From NCBI RefSeq assembly GCF_014201135.1, contig NZ_JACHDR010000001.1:1674001-1738000 (forward strand): DNA of 64,000 bases. Reading direction: 5' to 3'. Every line of letters starts with the position of its first letter. The first letter of the stretch is position 1. Made by a program: the position numbers and the translations under genes. Shown one piece after another: positions 27,009 through 35,568 of this stretch. The DNA is from Neomicrococcus aestuarii (GTDB taxonomy: Bacteria; Actinomycetota; Actinomycetes; Actinomycetales; Micrococcaceae). The notes under the pieces are model-generated. The model saw only the letters and a list, made by a program, of their open reading frames with translations, was not told the DNA's origin and ran no database searches.

Positions 27009-28301
27009 ATGGAACGCACCCCGCAGTTTTCGCCAGCACAGCAGCACGCTCTTGACCTCGCGGACTTCGTGTCCGCGTCGCCCTCGAGCTTCCACGCCGT
27101 TGCCGAAGGCGTCTTGCGGCTGGTGGCTGACGGTTTCAGCCCGCTCGTCGAGACCGAAGCGTGGAATCTGACGCCCGGAAAATACTTTGTGCAGCGAGAC
27201 GGCGCGCTCATCGCGTTCGTGATTCCGGACTCCGCGACGGCCACCACGGGCTTCCGCATTCTGGGATCCCACACGGATTCGCCGTCCTTCAAGCTCAAGC
27301 CCAAGCCCACCACGAGCGCTTTTGGCTGGTTGCAGGCCGGGGTTGAAGTGTACGGCGGGCCGCTGCTGAACTCGTGGCTGGACCGCGAACTGGTCCTCGG
27401 CGGGCGGCTCGTCACCCACGACGGCACCGAAGTTCTCACCCGCACCGACCCACTTTTGCGCTTCCCGCAACTCGCAATCCACCTGGACCGCGGCGTCAAC
27501 GAGGGGCTCAAGCTGGATCCGCAACGCCACATGAACCCCATTTGGGGCACGGGTCGGGCGGAAGAATCGGACATTTTGGCGGTACTGGCGGACGCTGCCG
27601 GCATCGATCCGCTCAGCATTGGCGGGTACGACGTCGTAGCGTGCGACGCGCAGGCGCCGGCTCTCTTTGGTGCCACGAACGAATTCTTGGCCTCCGGCCG
27701 ACTCGACAACCTCAGCTCCGTACACGCTTCCCTGACCGCTTTGCTCGAGATTGCCGACGCCCCAGGCGAGCGAATTGCCATGATCGCGGCGTTCGACCAC
27801 GAGGAAATCGGTTCCGCGTCCCGCTCCGGTGCGGCCGGGCCGTTCTTGGAAGAAGTGGTGCGCAGGATCGGCTTCGCGCTGGGCGGGTCTCTTGAAGAGT
27901 CCTACCGGGCCGTGGCGGATTCGGTGTGCTTGTCCTCGGATGCCGGGCACGCGATTCACCCGAACTACCCGGAGCGCCACGACCCCCACAATCAGCCCGT
28001 GGCCGGTCAAGGACCGCTCTTGAAGATCAACGCGAACCAGCGCTACTCCACGGATGCTCCTGGGGCGGCGGCGTGGACGCAGTGGTGCGCCACGGCTGAT
28101 GCCCGCTACCAAGAGTTTGTCTCCAACAACGCGATGCCATGCGGGTCCACCATCGGCCCCATCACGGCCACGCGGATCGGCATTCGAACCTTGGACGTGG
28201 GCGTTCCGCTGCTCTCGATGCACTCGGCACGAGAAATGGCGCACGTCGAGGACTTGTACTCGCTCTCACGCATTGCGCAGGCGTTCTTCACCCACAGCTA
28301 G
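27009..28301 (+). CDS. M18 family aminopeptidase
   Basis: A 430-residue dinuclear zinc aminopeptidase of the aspartyl aminopeptidase (M18) family. Metal and catalytic residues lie in GSHTDSPSFKLKP, the DHEEIGSASR segment and the C-terminal LSMHSAREMAHVEDLY. It removes N-terminal residues from peptides in the cytosol. Length is normal for bacterial members. Confidence 0.93.
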   Translation: MERTPQFSPAQQHALDLADFVSASPSSFHAVAEGVLRLVADGFSPLVETEAWNLTPGKYFVQRDGALIAFVIPDSATATTGFRILGSHTDSPSFKLKPKPTTSAFGWLQAGVEVYGGPLLNSWLDRELVLGGRLVTHDGTEVLTRTDPLLRFPQLAIHLDRGVNEGLKLDPQRHMNPIWGTGRAEESDILAVLADAAGIDPLSIGGYDVVACDAQAPALFGATNEFLASGRLDNLSSVHASLTALLEIADAPGERIAMIAAFDHEEIGSASRSGAAGPFLEEVVRRIGFALGGSLEESYRAVADSVCLSSDAGHAIHPNYPERHDPHNQPVAGQGPLLKINANQRYSTDAPGAAAWTQWCATADARYQEFVSNNAMPCGSTIGPITATRIGIRTLDVGVPLLSMHSAREMAHVEDLYSLSRIAQAFFTHS

Positions 28302-28360
28302 ACACAAGCCGGCGGAAGCGGCACGGTTGTCCCCAAGAACCCACTGTGGGGCTGGGAAGG

Positions 28361-28376
28361 AAGCTGCGCCGTCGTT
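28361..28376 (+). repeat. Imperfect dispersed motif copy upstream of rpsF
   Basis: AAGCTGCGCCGTCGTT, one substitution from the AAGCTGCGTCGTCGT core, in the 213-bp gap between the aminopeptidase gene and rpsF. Confidence 0.4.
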
Positions 28377-28461
28377 ATGGTTAGGGGAGAAATTCCGGTA
28401 AGATAGCTGAGGTTGTTTGTGCCCGCATGTCCATATGGGGTCACATTCACCAACGCGAAGA

Positions 28462-28506
28462 ACCTCCTGTTGCGGAAAGACCGTGACCGTTAAGTCCAAA
28501 GGAGGT
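28462..28506 (+). promoter_or_regulatory. Possible rpsF leader hairpin sequestering the ribosome site
   Basis: ACCTCCT at 28462-28468 is exactly complementary to AGGAGGT at 28500-28506, the Shine-Dalgarno of rpsF (ATG at 28515). Pairing would close a 31-base loop and hide the ribosome site. Ribosomal protein S6-S18 leaders are known in other bacteria; whether this is such a control element is inference. Confidence 0.4.
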
Positions 28507-28514
28507 GGGTTCAC

Positions 28515-28820
28515 ATGCGTGCTTATGAATTGATGGTGCTGATCGACCCAGAGGTCGACGAGCGCACCGTTGAACCAACCATCAACAAGTTCCTCGAAGT
28601 TGTAACCAACGAGGGTGGAACTATTGACAACGTTGATATCTGGGGACGTCGCCGCTTGGCATACGAAATCCAGAAGAAGTCTGAAGCGATCTACGTAGTC
28701 GTTAACTTCACGGCAGAGCCTGCAACGTCGGCCGAACTCGACCGTCAGCTTTCTTTGTCTGAACAGATCATGCGTACCAAGATCATTCGTCCGGAAGATC
28801 AGAAGGTTTCCGCAGAGTAA
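28515..28820 (+). CDS. rpsF: 30S ribosomal protein S6
   Basis: A 101-residue S6 protein, starting [16 protein letters not shown] and containing [20 protein letters not shown]. It binds S18 on the platform of the small subunit. The start follows a strong AAAGGAGGTG. It leads the conserved rpsF-ssb-rpsR-rplI operon. Confidence 0.97.
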   Translation: MRAYELMVLIDPEVDERTVEPTINKFLEVVTNEGGTIDNVDIWGRRRLAYEIQKKSEAIYVVVNFTAEPATSAELDRQLSLSEQIMRTKIIRPEDQKVSAE

Positions 28821-28860
28821 TCTCGCGGATACCGCGTACGAACACTACTGAAGGGGAACC

Positions 28861-29427
28861 ATGGCAGGCGAGACAGTTATCACTGTGATCGGAAACTTGA
28901 CGTCCGATCCCGAACTTCGATTCACCCCGTCCGGATCCGCCGTTGCGAACTTTACGATCGCATCGACGCCTCGGACCTTTGATCGCCAGTCCAACGAGTG
29001 GAAGGACGGCGAAGCGCTGTTCCTCCGCGCGTCTGTGTGGCGCGAAGCTGCCGAAAACGTAGCTGAGACGCTCACGAAGGGCATGCGTGTCATCGCTCAG
29101 GGTCGCCTCAAGTCTCGTTCGTACGAAACCAAAGAGGGCGAACGCCGCACCGTAATGGAGCTTGAGGTCGAGGAAATCGGCCCATCGCTTCGTTTCGCTT
29201 CGGCAAAGGTTAGCCGTGCTCAGCGCTCCGGCGGTGGCGGCGGCAACTTCGGTGGTGGAAATTCTGGTGGCAACTTCAACGGGGGCAACTCCGGTGGAGG
29301 CGGCAACTGGGGCGCAGCTAACGCTCAGCCACAGCGCCAGAATGACAACCCGTGGGAAAGCAGTGCTTCCACCTCATCTTCGGATGGTTGGGGCAACGAC
29401 CTCGGGAACGACGAACCACCGTTCTAA
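28861..29427 (+). CDS. ssb: Single-stranded DNA-binding protein
   Basis: A 188-residue SSB with the OB-fold in residues 1-115 ([20 protein letters not shown]), a Gly/Asn-rich linker and the acidic tip NDEPPF that recruits replication and repair partners. It protects ssDNA in replication, repair and recombination. It lies within the rpsF operon as in most actinobacteria. Confidence 0.97.
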   Translation: MAGETVITVIGNLTSDPELRFTPSGSAVANFTIASTPRTFDRQSNEWKDGEALFLRASVWREAAENVAETLTKGMRVIAQGRLKSRSYETKEGERRTVMELEVEEIGPSLRFASAKVSRAQRSGGGGGNFGGGNSGGNFNGGNSGGGGNWGAANAQPQRQNDNPWESSASTSSSDGWGNDLGNDEPPF

Positions 29428-29528
29428 ACATCCCGCTCACGCGGGAGATCGTCCTCGATCTTCTATAAACAAAACATTCACCATCCCGCAGATTGATCTG
29501 CGGGCTCCAACAGAAAAGGAGCTCCACG

Positions 29529-29768
29529 ATGGCTAAGGCTGAACTCCGTAAGCCCAAACCAAAGTCGAATCCATTGAAGGCCGCCGATGTGACGGTCATC
29601 GACTACAAGGACGTAGCTTTGCTGCGTAAGTTCATCTCCGATCGCGGAAAGATCCGTGCACGTCGCGTGACCGGCGTTTCCGTTCAGGAACAGCGCAAGA
29701 TTGCTCAGGCAATCAAGAACGCTCGTGAAGTCGCCTTGTTGCCTTACTCCGGCGCTGGCCGCGGCTAA
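29529..29768 (+). CDS. rpsR: 30S ribosomal protein S18
   Basis: A 79-residue S18 starting at ATG 29529 ([15 protein letters not shown]) behind AAAAGGAG. The core [20 protein letters not shown] and [20 protein letters not shown] is canonical. The frame is open to 29493, but the ribosome site fixes this start. It lacks the zinc-ribbon cysteines of C+ paralogues. Confidence 0.96.
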   Translation: MAKAELRKPKPKSNPLKAADVTVIDYKDVALLRKFISDRGKIRARRVTGVSVQEQRKIAQAIKNAREVALLPYSGAGRG

Positions 29769-29783
29769 GGAAGGAAAACAAAC

Positions 29784-30242
29784 ATGGCAAAGCTCATTTT
29801 GACTCACGAAGTTACCGGACTCGGTACTCCTGGCGACGTAGTGGAAGTAAAGAACGGTTACGCACGTAACTACCTTCTCCCACGCGGCTTCGCAATGCCG
29901 TGGACCAAGGGTGCAGAAAAGCACGTTGAGGCTCTCAACGCTGCTCGCGCCGCAAAGGCCATTGCAAACCTCGAGGATGCACAGGCTTTGGCTGCAAAGC
30001 TCAAGTCCACCACCATTCGTCTCTCCGTCAAGGCTGGTGAAGCGGGACGCCTCTTCGGCACCGTCAAGCCAGCTGACATCGCAGCAGCAATCGAAGAAGC
30101 CGGCCTCGGCAACCTCGACCGCCGCTCGATCGAGATCCAGGACGCCATCAAGTCTGTTGGTAACCACTCGGTTACCGCTCGCTTGCACGAAGACGTCTTG
30201 GCTGCATTCGACGTTCAGGTTGTTGCCGCAAAGGGCAAGTAA
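29784..30242 (+). CDS. rplI: 50S ribosomal protein L9
   Basis: A 152-residue L9 with the N-terminal rRNA-binding domain ([34 protein letters not shown]), the connecting helix and a C-terminal domain. Length and sequence are canonical. It ends the operon and is followed by a terminator. Confidence 0.97.
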   Translation: MAKLILTHEVTGLGTPGDVVEVKNGYARNYLLPRGFAMPWTKGAEKHVEALNAARAAKAIANLEDAQALAAKLKSTTIRLSVKAGEAGRLFGTVKPADIAAAIEEAGLGNLDRRSIEIQDAIKSVGNHSVTARLHEDVLAAFDVQVVAAKGK

Positions 30243-30270
30243 CCTTCACGCTGAATAGCTGAGAATTTAG

Positions 30271-30306
30271 AAGAGCCGCTCCCGGTTGGGGGCGGTTCTT
30301 CTTTTT
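30271..30306 (+). terminator. Terminator of the rpsF-ssb-rpsR-rplI operon
   Basis: AAGAGCCGCTCCC pairs with GGGGCGGTTCTT (two G-U pairs), followed by CTTTTTG. It lies 28 bp after rplI. Confidence 0.85.
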
Positions 30307-30460
30307 GTTCTTCCACTTCAACATCTTCACTTCCGAGCTCTCGTCATGCCTGCTCTCGTCTTCTCGGTGCTCTTCTTGAACCTAGTTCTGGCCGCTTGTT
30401 TTTGTTGGCAGTGTCTTGCTGCGCGTTCTTACCGCGCGGCACCGGCGTCCCGTGCGGCGA

Positions 30461-30660
30461 CGTAGCGATTGTTGTGTCGCCGAATGTCGAGACGTACAGA
30501 TTGTTGCGTGGCCGAAAACCGAAACGTACGGATAGTTGCACGCCCATCGGCTCGACGTAGCGATTGTTGTGTGGCGCGCGCTGGCGTCGTAGCCAATGTT
30601 GCTTGGCCGAATGTCGAAACGTACGGATTGTTGCGGGCCATTCGGCGCTGCGTAGCTGGT
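30461..30660 (+). repeat. Degenerate ~32-bp tandem repeat array, seven units
   Basis: Units begin with CGTA at 30461, 30493, 30525, 30556, 30588, 30620 and 30651, i.e. spacings of 32, 32, 31, 32, 32 and 31 bp. The best-conserved part is CGTACGGATTGTTGCG with variants (CGTAGCGATTGTTGTG). The second half of each unit falls into a GGCCGAATGTCGAAA type and a more variable G/C-rich type. The mean period is close to three turns of B-DNA. It is not a CRISPR array, because the parts between the conserved blocks also resemble each other. No open frame across it is convincing. Confidence 0.8.
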
Positions 30661-30709
30661 GTTGCGTCATCGTAGTTTCAATAGCGACGATCACACAACA
30701 CCAGCTACG
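30651..30709. repeat. Large hairpin closing the repeat array
   Basis: CGTAGCTGGTGTTG at 30651-30664 is the exact inverse of CAACACCAGCTACG at 30696-30709, with further pairing inside (ATCGT/ACGAT). The left arm is the diverged seventh repeat unit. No T-run follows, so it is not an obvious terminator. Confidence 0.7.
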
Positions 30710-31158
30710 TTTGGTCTTCTACCGGGGCTCCACAGTTCCGTTCATCACTTCACATCGCCCACGAGGGACCTTTCATGACGTCCAGTGACGCATTGAGAGG
30801 GGTGCTAGTACTCCCCGAGATGGCGGCGAAGTGATTCCGCCCGCGTCGATTGAATGATCAAGTGACGCTGGGATTGATGTTTCTTCGATGTTTCCGGACT
30901 ATTTCCATCTTCTGTTCTATGTCAATAGCTGGTTCCTTAGCTTTTCGAAATGTTTCGCCCACTTTTGACGAGTAGATCGAATACGCCTTACCGTTGAACT
31001 CAGAATCAAGAGAGTCAATGACAAGCCCTGGCTGGTTGACCGGCAACCCTCTGGTAGTAGTGGGGTGCTCCAGGTGACGATTCGGCGTTCGGGGAACTCC
31101 GCAACGCAAGTACTGCATCCGACCAACGGACTGCGGACGAGTTACCTAAGGAACTGTT
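30710..31158. other. Intergenic region before the flavin reductase gene
   Basis: About 450 bp, visibly richer in A+T than its surroundings. A minus-strand frame of 86 codons (31118-30858) is open but lacks a ribosome site and family resemblance. The right part should hold the promoter of the gene at 31159. Nothing else is recognisable. Confidence 0.4.
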
Positions 31159-31707
31159 ATGACCGCCAGCGTAGAGAGCACCACCGTTACCACCGGTAGC
31201 GGCACCATTTCTCATGATGTGGGAGCTCAGTCCCTCCGTCAGGCATTTTCACGTTTCCCATCAGGCGTTGCCGCGTTGTGCGCAATCGTCAACGGGGAAC
31301 CTCAGGGAATCGTGGCCTCTTCCTTCACGGTTGGCGTTTCCCTTGAGCCACCACTGGTGATGTTCGCAGTACAAAATTCGTCCCGCACGTGGCCAATCGT
31401 CCGCGGCGCAGAGCGCATTGGCGTATCCATCCTTGGCGAGAGCCACGAAGGTGTCTGCCGCCAGATCGCATCCCGCAATGGCGATCGCTTCGCTGGCCTC
31501 AACCTTGCATCCACTGATGACGGAGCCTTGTTCCTTGAGGACGCAGCACTATGGCTGGACTGCACCGTTGAGTCCGAGTTCCCTGCAGGGGACCACCAGG
31601 TGGTGCTCTTGCGCGTTCACGGCCACGAATCCCACGGCGACGCTAACGAACCACTGGTTTTCCATGGCTCGGCCTTCCGCACGCTCAAGGACAACGCGCT
31701 CGTCTAA
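31159..31707 (+). CDS. Flavin reductase family protein
   Basis: A 182-residue protein of the FMN-binding split-barrel flavin reductase family (HpaC-like): RQAFSRFPSGVAALCAI, SSFTVGVSLEPPLVMFAVQN and ERIGVSILGESHEGVCRQIA. Such enzymes reduce FMN or FAD for a partner monooxygenase. No monooxygenase gene is adjacent, so the partner is unknown. Confidence 0.85.
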   Translation: MTASVESTTVTTGSGTISHDVGAQSLRQAFSRFPSGVAALCAIVNGEPQGIVASSFTVGVSLEPPLVMFAVQNSSRTWPIVRGAERIGVSILGESHEGVCRQIASRNGDRFAGLNLASTDDGALFLEDAALWLDCTVESEFPAGDHQVVLLRVHGHESHGDANEPLVFHGSAFRTLKDNALV

Positions 31708-31773
31708 ACGCGCCAGTTCAGACACGTTCGTCTAGACGCGCTTGTCTAGAAGCCGACCGCGCTGAATCGCCAC

Positions 31774-31796
31774 CGCCCGGCATCACTTGCCGGGCG
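31774..31796. terminator. Weak GC-rich hairpin between convergent genes
   Basis: CGCCCGGC and GCCGGGCG flank a 7-base loop between the flavin reductase gene and the convergent DUF1801 gene. There is no clear T-run on either strand, so termination is uncertain. Confidence 0.35.
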
Positions 31797-31801
31797 CGCG
31801 C

Positions 31802-32233
31802 TTATCTCTCTGCTGATTGGTTCAGCACTTCGGCGTAGTGCCGATGTCCTACACGCACAAGCTCTTTCAAGACCTCTAGGTCTATGTCGGCGAGCTTATT
31901 GACGTATACGCAGGCGACCGCCGTCTTGTGCTTGCCAAGCTTGGCGAGTAGTTCGGCGGATTCCGGAGCCTCTTTGATTCCGTACAGCGACAGGCTTGCC
32001 TTGCGCGGCGAGAATCCCACCATGGGTGCCGTTCCTTCGTGCCCACTGTCATAGCGGTAAAAGTACTCGTCGAAGCCCACAATGGTGGGTCCCCACATCA
32101 CCGGTGGCTTGCCGGTGACTTCCTCCATGAGCTCCAGCAGCACTTCGCCGTCCGCACGCCGCGTGGGGTGCTCTACGGAAGCGATGAACTCGCGAGGGTC
32201 AACAACTGTGGGTTGCGTCTTGTTCTCGGCCAT
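31802..32233 (-). CDS. DUF1801 domain protein
   Basis: A 143-residue protein starting MAENKTQPTVVDP at ATG 32233; the frame is open further upstream but without support. It contains MWGPTIVGFDEYFYRYDSGH and VGFSPRKASLSLYG, typical of DUF1801 (YdhG-like, beta-alpha fold) proteins. The function of the family is not established. A second, distant DUF1801-like gene lies at 35569. Confidence 0.8.
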   Translation of the reverse strand: MAENKTQPTVVDPREFIASVEHPTRRADGEVLLELMEEVTGKPPVMWGPTIVGFDEYFYRYDSGHEGTAPMVGFSPRKASLSLYGIKEAPESAELLAKLGKHKTAVACVYVNKLADIDLEVLKELVRVGHRHYAEVLNQSAER

Positions 32234-32489
32234 AAACACCAATGTAGTGGCCCTGCGTGCTCTCTGTCGCGACATCGATAAACGCTCCACTTCGCACGGG
32301 GCGCCATCTGAAACCACTCACGCTGCACAGTGTCTCCAATGGCGCGTCATCATCACGAGGCATTCGTTGCCCTCAAACCGAGTGGCCGGCTGGTGATGAC
32401 GCCACAACTGACGGACTCCAAACGGCGGATGCACTCGATGCACGGATGAAAGCTTCCAGTCAAGTTCTTAGCATGATCCCGCGCGTGTC

Positions 32490-32755
32490 TGTGCACAAGT
32501 ACCCCCAACCTGTGGATAACTCTTGTGGGTATCCCCAAATTTTCAAGTATTTATCCACTGTAGATCGGCTTGAACCTGGAGGTGGCGCTTGAACCTTTGT
32601 GGAAAAGTATTTTGAATCCACAGCTGTGAATTTGTGTTTAGCCTAGTCAGAGCTGGTTAATGGTCAGAAACAAGGTTGGGGTCACAGGGATATCCCCAAG
32701 TTATACACATGGGCGGTGGATGAATGTGTCAGTTATGCACATGGCCTGTGGATAA
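32490..32755. promoter_or_regulatory. DnaA-box cluster upstream of dnaB
   Basis: Within 266 bp there are two perfect DnaA boxes (TGTGGATAA at 32511-32519 and 32747-32755, both reverse) and four single-mismatch boxes: TTATCCACT (32551), TGTGGAAAA (32598, reverse), TTATACACA (32701) and TTATGCACA (32733). Weaker ones lie at 32490, 32524 and 32614. This is denser than in the dnaA-rpmH spacer. No gene is seen in 32234-32949. It could be a DnaA-titration or regulatory site for dnaB. Confidence 0.75.
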
Positions 32756-32949
32756 CTCATTTGAGTCGGACGAACTACGGGACTATGGTTGCCTGAGCTC
32801 TATATCGCAGAGTGCCTATTTTCCATCCCCAACGTTGGTCTTTTCTAAGTGTCACTGGGTGTCAGGACAATGGACTTCTGACGCAAGAGCTAAGAATTGC
32901 GCCGCCGTGGGCTTTCACGGGATCACGCTAAGTACATCAAGGGGAATTC

Positions 32950-34314
32950 GTGGCCGTTCAGCACCTGGACAACGCATCACGTTCTGAAGACACGCAGTTT
33001 GCGCGCACGCCACCGCAAGACATCGTTGCAGAACAGAGCGTTTTGGGCGGCATGATGCTCTCCAAGGATGCCATCGCCGACTGCATCGAAGTCCTTCGCG
33101 GCCCGGATTTCTACCGACCAAACCACGAGGCTATTTACGAGGCCATCCTTGACCTCTACGGCAAGGGCGAACCTGCTGACGCAGTCACGGTGGCAGATGA
33201 GCTGACCAAGCGCGGAGAAATCGGCCGCATCGGCGGTCCCGGTTACCTACACACGCTCATTCAGTCCGTTCCAACAGCCGCCAACGCCGGCTACTACGCC
33301 GAGATTGTGCACGAACGCGCAGTACTGCGCAGGCTCGTCGAAGCAGGTACCCGCATTGTGAACATGGGGTACTCGCAAGGCGGCGAAGTCGAAGAGATCG
33401 TCAATGCTGCTCAAGCGGAGATCTACACCGTCTCTGAGCGAGAGACCGCAGAAGACTACGTGGCCCTTCGCGACATCATGGAAGCCACGGTCGACGAGAT
33501 CGAGGCTAACGGCAGCCGGGGCGACGGCCTCACCGGTGTCCCCACCGGCTTTTACGAACTCGATGAGCTCACGCAGGGTCTCCACGGCGGACAGATGATC
33601 GTCATCGCCGCACGTCCCGCAATGGGTAAGTCCACGTTCGCGCTGGACTTCGCCCGCTCGGCAGCCATCCACCATGACATGGCCACGGTGTTCTTCTCCC
33701 TGGAAATGGGCCGTAACGAGATCGCGATGCGCTTGCTCTCCGCGGAGGGACAGCTCATGCTCCAGGACTTGCGTAAGGGTAACGTGCGTAACGAGGACTG
33801 GCAGAAGATCGCCAACACCATGGGACGCCTCAACAGCGCGCCCTTGTTCATTGACGATTCGCCCAACATGTCGCTTATGGAAATCCGTGCCAAGTGCCGC
33901 CGTCTGAAGCAGAAGAATGACCTCAAACTGGTCATCATTGACTACCTGCAGCTCATGAGCTCCGGCAAGCGCGTGGAATCCCGTCAGCAAGAAGTCTCCG
34001 AGTTCTCGCGTGCTCTCAAGCTGCTCGCGAAAGAGCTCGACGTCCCCGTGATCGCGCTTTCCCAGCTGAACCGTGGCTCCGAGCAACGCCCGGATAAGCG
34101 CCCCGTGATTTCCGACCTTCGTGAATCCGGCTCAATTGAGCAGGACGCCGACGTGGTGCTCTTGCTCCACCGCGACGACGTGGTCAACAAGGACACCTCC
34201 GAGCGTCCAGGCGAAGCGGACATCATTGTGGCCAAGCACCGTAACGGTCCCACCGGAAACATTGTGGTGGCGTTCCAAGGTCACTACTCGCGCTTTAGCA
34301 ACATGGCTCGCTAA
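32950..34314 (+). CDS. dnaB: Replicative DNA helicase DnaB
   Basis: A 454-residue hexameric 5'-3' helicase of the replication fork, starting at GTG 32950 behind AAGGGGAA. The N-terminal collar domain (ARTPPQDIVAEQSVLGGMML) and the RecA-like C-terminal domain are both present, with Walker A in AARPAMGKSTFALDFA and the DnaB motifs DYLQLM and EFSRALKLLAKELDVPVIAL. No intein interrupts it. It stands alone behind the DnaA-box cluster. Confidence 0.96.
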   Translation: MAVQHLDNASRSEDTQFARTPPQDIVAEQSVLGGMMLSKDAIADCIEVLRGPDFYRPNHEAIYEAILDLYGKGEPADAVTVADELTKRGEIGRIGGPGYLHTLIQSVPTAANAGYYAEIVHERAVLRRLVEAGTRIVNMGYSQGGEVEEIVNAAQAEIYTVSERETAEDYVALRDIMEATVDEIEANGSRGDGLTGVPTGFYELDELTQGLHGGQMIVIAARPAMGKSTFALDFARSAAIHHDMATVFFSLEMGRNEIAMRLLSAEGQLMLQDLRKGNVRNEDWQKIANTMGRLNSAPLFIDDSPNMSLMEIRAKCRRLKQKNDLKLVIIDYLQLMSSGKRVESRQQEVSEFSRALKLLAKELDVPVIALSQLNRGSEQRPDKRPVISDLRESGSIEQDADVVLLLHRDDVVNKDTSERPGEADIIVAKHRNGPTGNIVVAFQGHYSRFSNMAR

Positions 34315-34394
34315 TTCGCCTCGACTGGTCACATTTCACCGAGTAGATCCGTCATAGAAGTAGCAGTACTTCACCGAAAGGACACTGAGAGACG

Positions 34395-34646
34395 ATGAAA
34401 ACCATGACCTGCCGCCAATTCGGCGGACCTTGCGACGTCGCGCACACCGGCAAGACTGCCGATGACGTGATCAACGCTCAAGACAAGCACCTCAAGGAAG
34501 CCGTCAAGGCTGGGGACGAAACCCATGTGCCTGCTCGCGAAGAGATGAAGGGTCGCTGGCGTAAGCCGTGGGCCGCACTTGGCTGGTACCGCGACATGAA
34601 GAAGACCTTTGCCGAGCTCCCCGAAGACGGAGCCGTTAACGCTTAA
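34395..34646 (+). CDS. Small DUF1059-like protein
   Basis: An 83-residue protein starting MKTMTCRQFGGPCDVAHTGK, resembling the start of DUF1059 proteins, with an extended basic C-terminal part (GRWRKPWAALGWYRDMKKTF). The function is unknown. It lies after dnaB and overlaps by 4 bp the stop of the convergent sigma factor gene. Confidence 0.65.
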   Translation: MKTMTCRQFGGPCDVAHTGKTADDVINAQDKHLKEAVKAGDETHVPAREEMKGRWRKPWAALGWYRDMKKTFAELPEDGAVNA

Positions 34647-35512
34647 GGCGAGCTGCGTCGTCGTACTAGCAAGGAATCATCCTTGCGCCGCGCCACCGTC
34701 TGCAGCACGTCAGGATCCGCGCGGAACGTAATGCTCCGGACCTGGCCGTTGTGGATGGCGAAGTCGAAAGCGACCCGCGCAATTCCGCGATCAATCCACG
34801 CCGCTCCAGCCCGCGAACCAATGAACGCAGGGAACGCGGTCTGGGCGGCGCCATTGAAGAAGGTCGCCACCGTGTCCCGGCCAGAAATGCGCTCGGGCGT
34901 GCCCATCGCAATGGCCGCGGCGTCTCCGCCGATCACCACATCCGGCGCCAATAGCGTCAGCAACCGCTCGAATTCGCCTTGCTTCGCGGCGGATAAAAAC
35001 GCGTCCACAATCTCCCAATCAGGCACCGGCGAGGGGAGAGGCATGGCATTTTCCCGCAATTTGGTGCGCGCCCGGGAAGCAAGTTTTCGCGCGGCGGCCG
35101 GGGAAACCTCGAGCATCGCGGCAATGGAATCGAAATCAAAGGCGAAGCTGTCATGCAATACGAAAGCCACGCGCTCACGAGGCGACAATCGCTCGAGAAC
35201 CACCTGCAGCGCTGCCCCAAGTTCTTCCCCCAGCAGCACCTCATCGGCAACATCGGGAACGTCCTCAGTGATCTCCAAATCTTCCTCCGCCACCGGAACC
35301 TTCGCCCGCAAACGATCCAGGCACAACCGGACGGTCACGGTGGTGAGCCAACCGGGCAGGTTCTCGATGGACTCGTTCGTTCCAGCCAACCGCAGCCACG
35401 CCAGCTGGACCATGTCCTCGGCCTCGGACGCATCACCCAACACGCGCGCGGCAACGCGAGTCAGTCGCGGGCGCTCAGCTTCAAAAGCGTTTGCTAATTC
35501 GTCCGGTGCCAA
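34643..35512 (-). CDS. ECF sigma factor with C-terminal SnoaL-like domain (SigJ/ECF41 type)
   Basis: A 289-residue sigma-70 family factor starting at TTG 35512 behind GGAGA. Sigma region 2 (EAEDMVQLAWLRLAGTNESI), region 4 (LSPRERVAFVLHDSFAFDFD) and a C-terminal SnoaL/NTF2-like domain (ISGRDTVATFFNGAAQTAFP) are visible. In this group the SnoaL domain replaces a separate anti-sigma factor and tunes activity. The partner gene is often a carboxymuconolactone decarboxylase or oxidoreductase; here the neighbour is a DUF1801 gene on the opposite strand. Confidence 0.9.
   Translation of the reverse strand: MAPDELANAFEAERPRLTRVAARVLGDASEAEDMVQLAWLRLAGTNESIENLPGWLTTVTVRLCLDRLRAKVPVAEEDLEITEDVPDVADEVLLGEELGAALQVVLERLSPRERVAFVLHDSFAFDFDSIAAMLEVSPAAARKLASRARTKLRENAMPLPSPVPDWEIVDAFLSAAKQGEFERLLTLLAPDVVIGGDAAAIAMGTPERISGRDTVATFFNGAAQTAFPAFIGSRAGAAWIDRGIARVAFDFAIHNGQVRSITFRADPDVLQTVARRKDDSLLVRRRSSP
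34651..34667 (+). repeat. Dispersed motif copy (AGCTGCGTCGTCGTACT)
   Basis: A consensus copy just after the DUF1059-like gene. Read on the minus strand it encodes the last residues of the convergent sigma factor (VRRRS). Confidence 0.6.
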
Positions 35513-35568
35513 CAGAGAATCTCCTCAAGATGCATGCAGTACGGTGTCACTCAACGAAAGGACCGCTC

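Noticed and set aside
26808-28244. Long open frame antisense to the response regulator and aminopeptidase genes (about 478 codons)
   Set aside because: It spans two genes on the opposite strand and is rich in Arg and Gly, as expected of a shadow frame.
30461-30709. CRISPR array
   Set aside because: Spacing is regular, but the would-be spacers resemble each other, the repeat is degenerate, and no cas gene is near.
30858-31118. 86-codon minus-strand ORF upstream of the flavin reductase gene
   Set aside because: No ribosome site, no family resemblance, and it would occupy the likely promoter region. Not excluded as a small gene, but unsupported.
32490-32755. A second chromosomal origin
   Set aside because: DnaA boxes alone do not make an origin. 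I saw no clear AT-rich unwinding region beside the cluster, so only a DnaA-binding locus is claimed.
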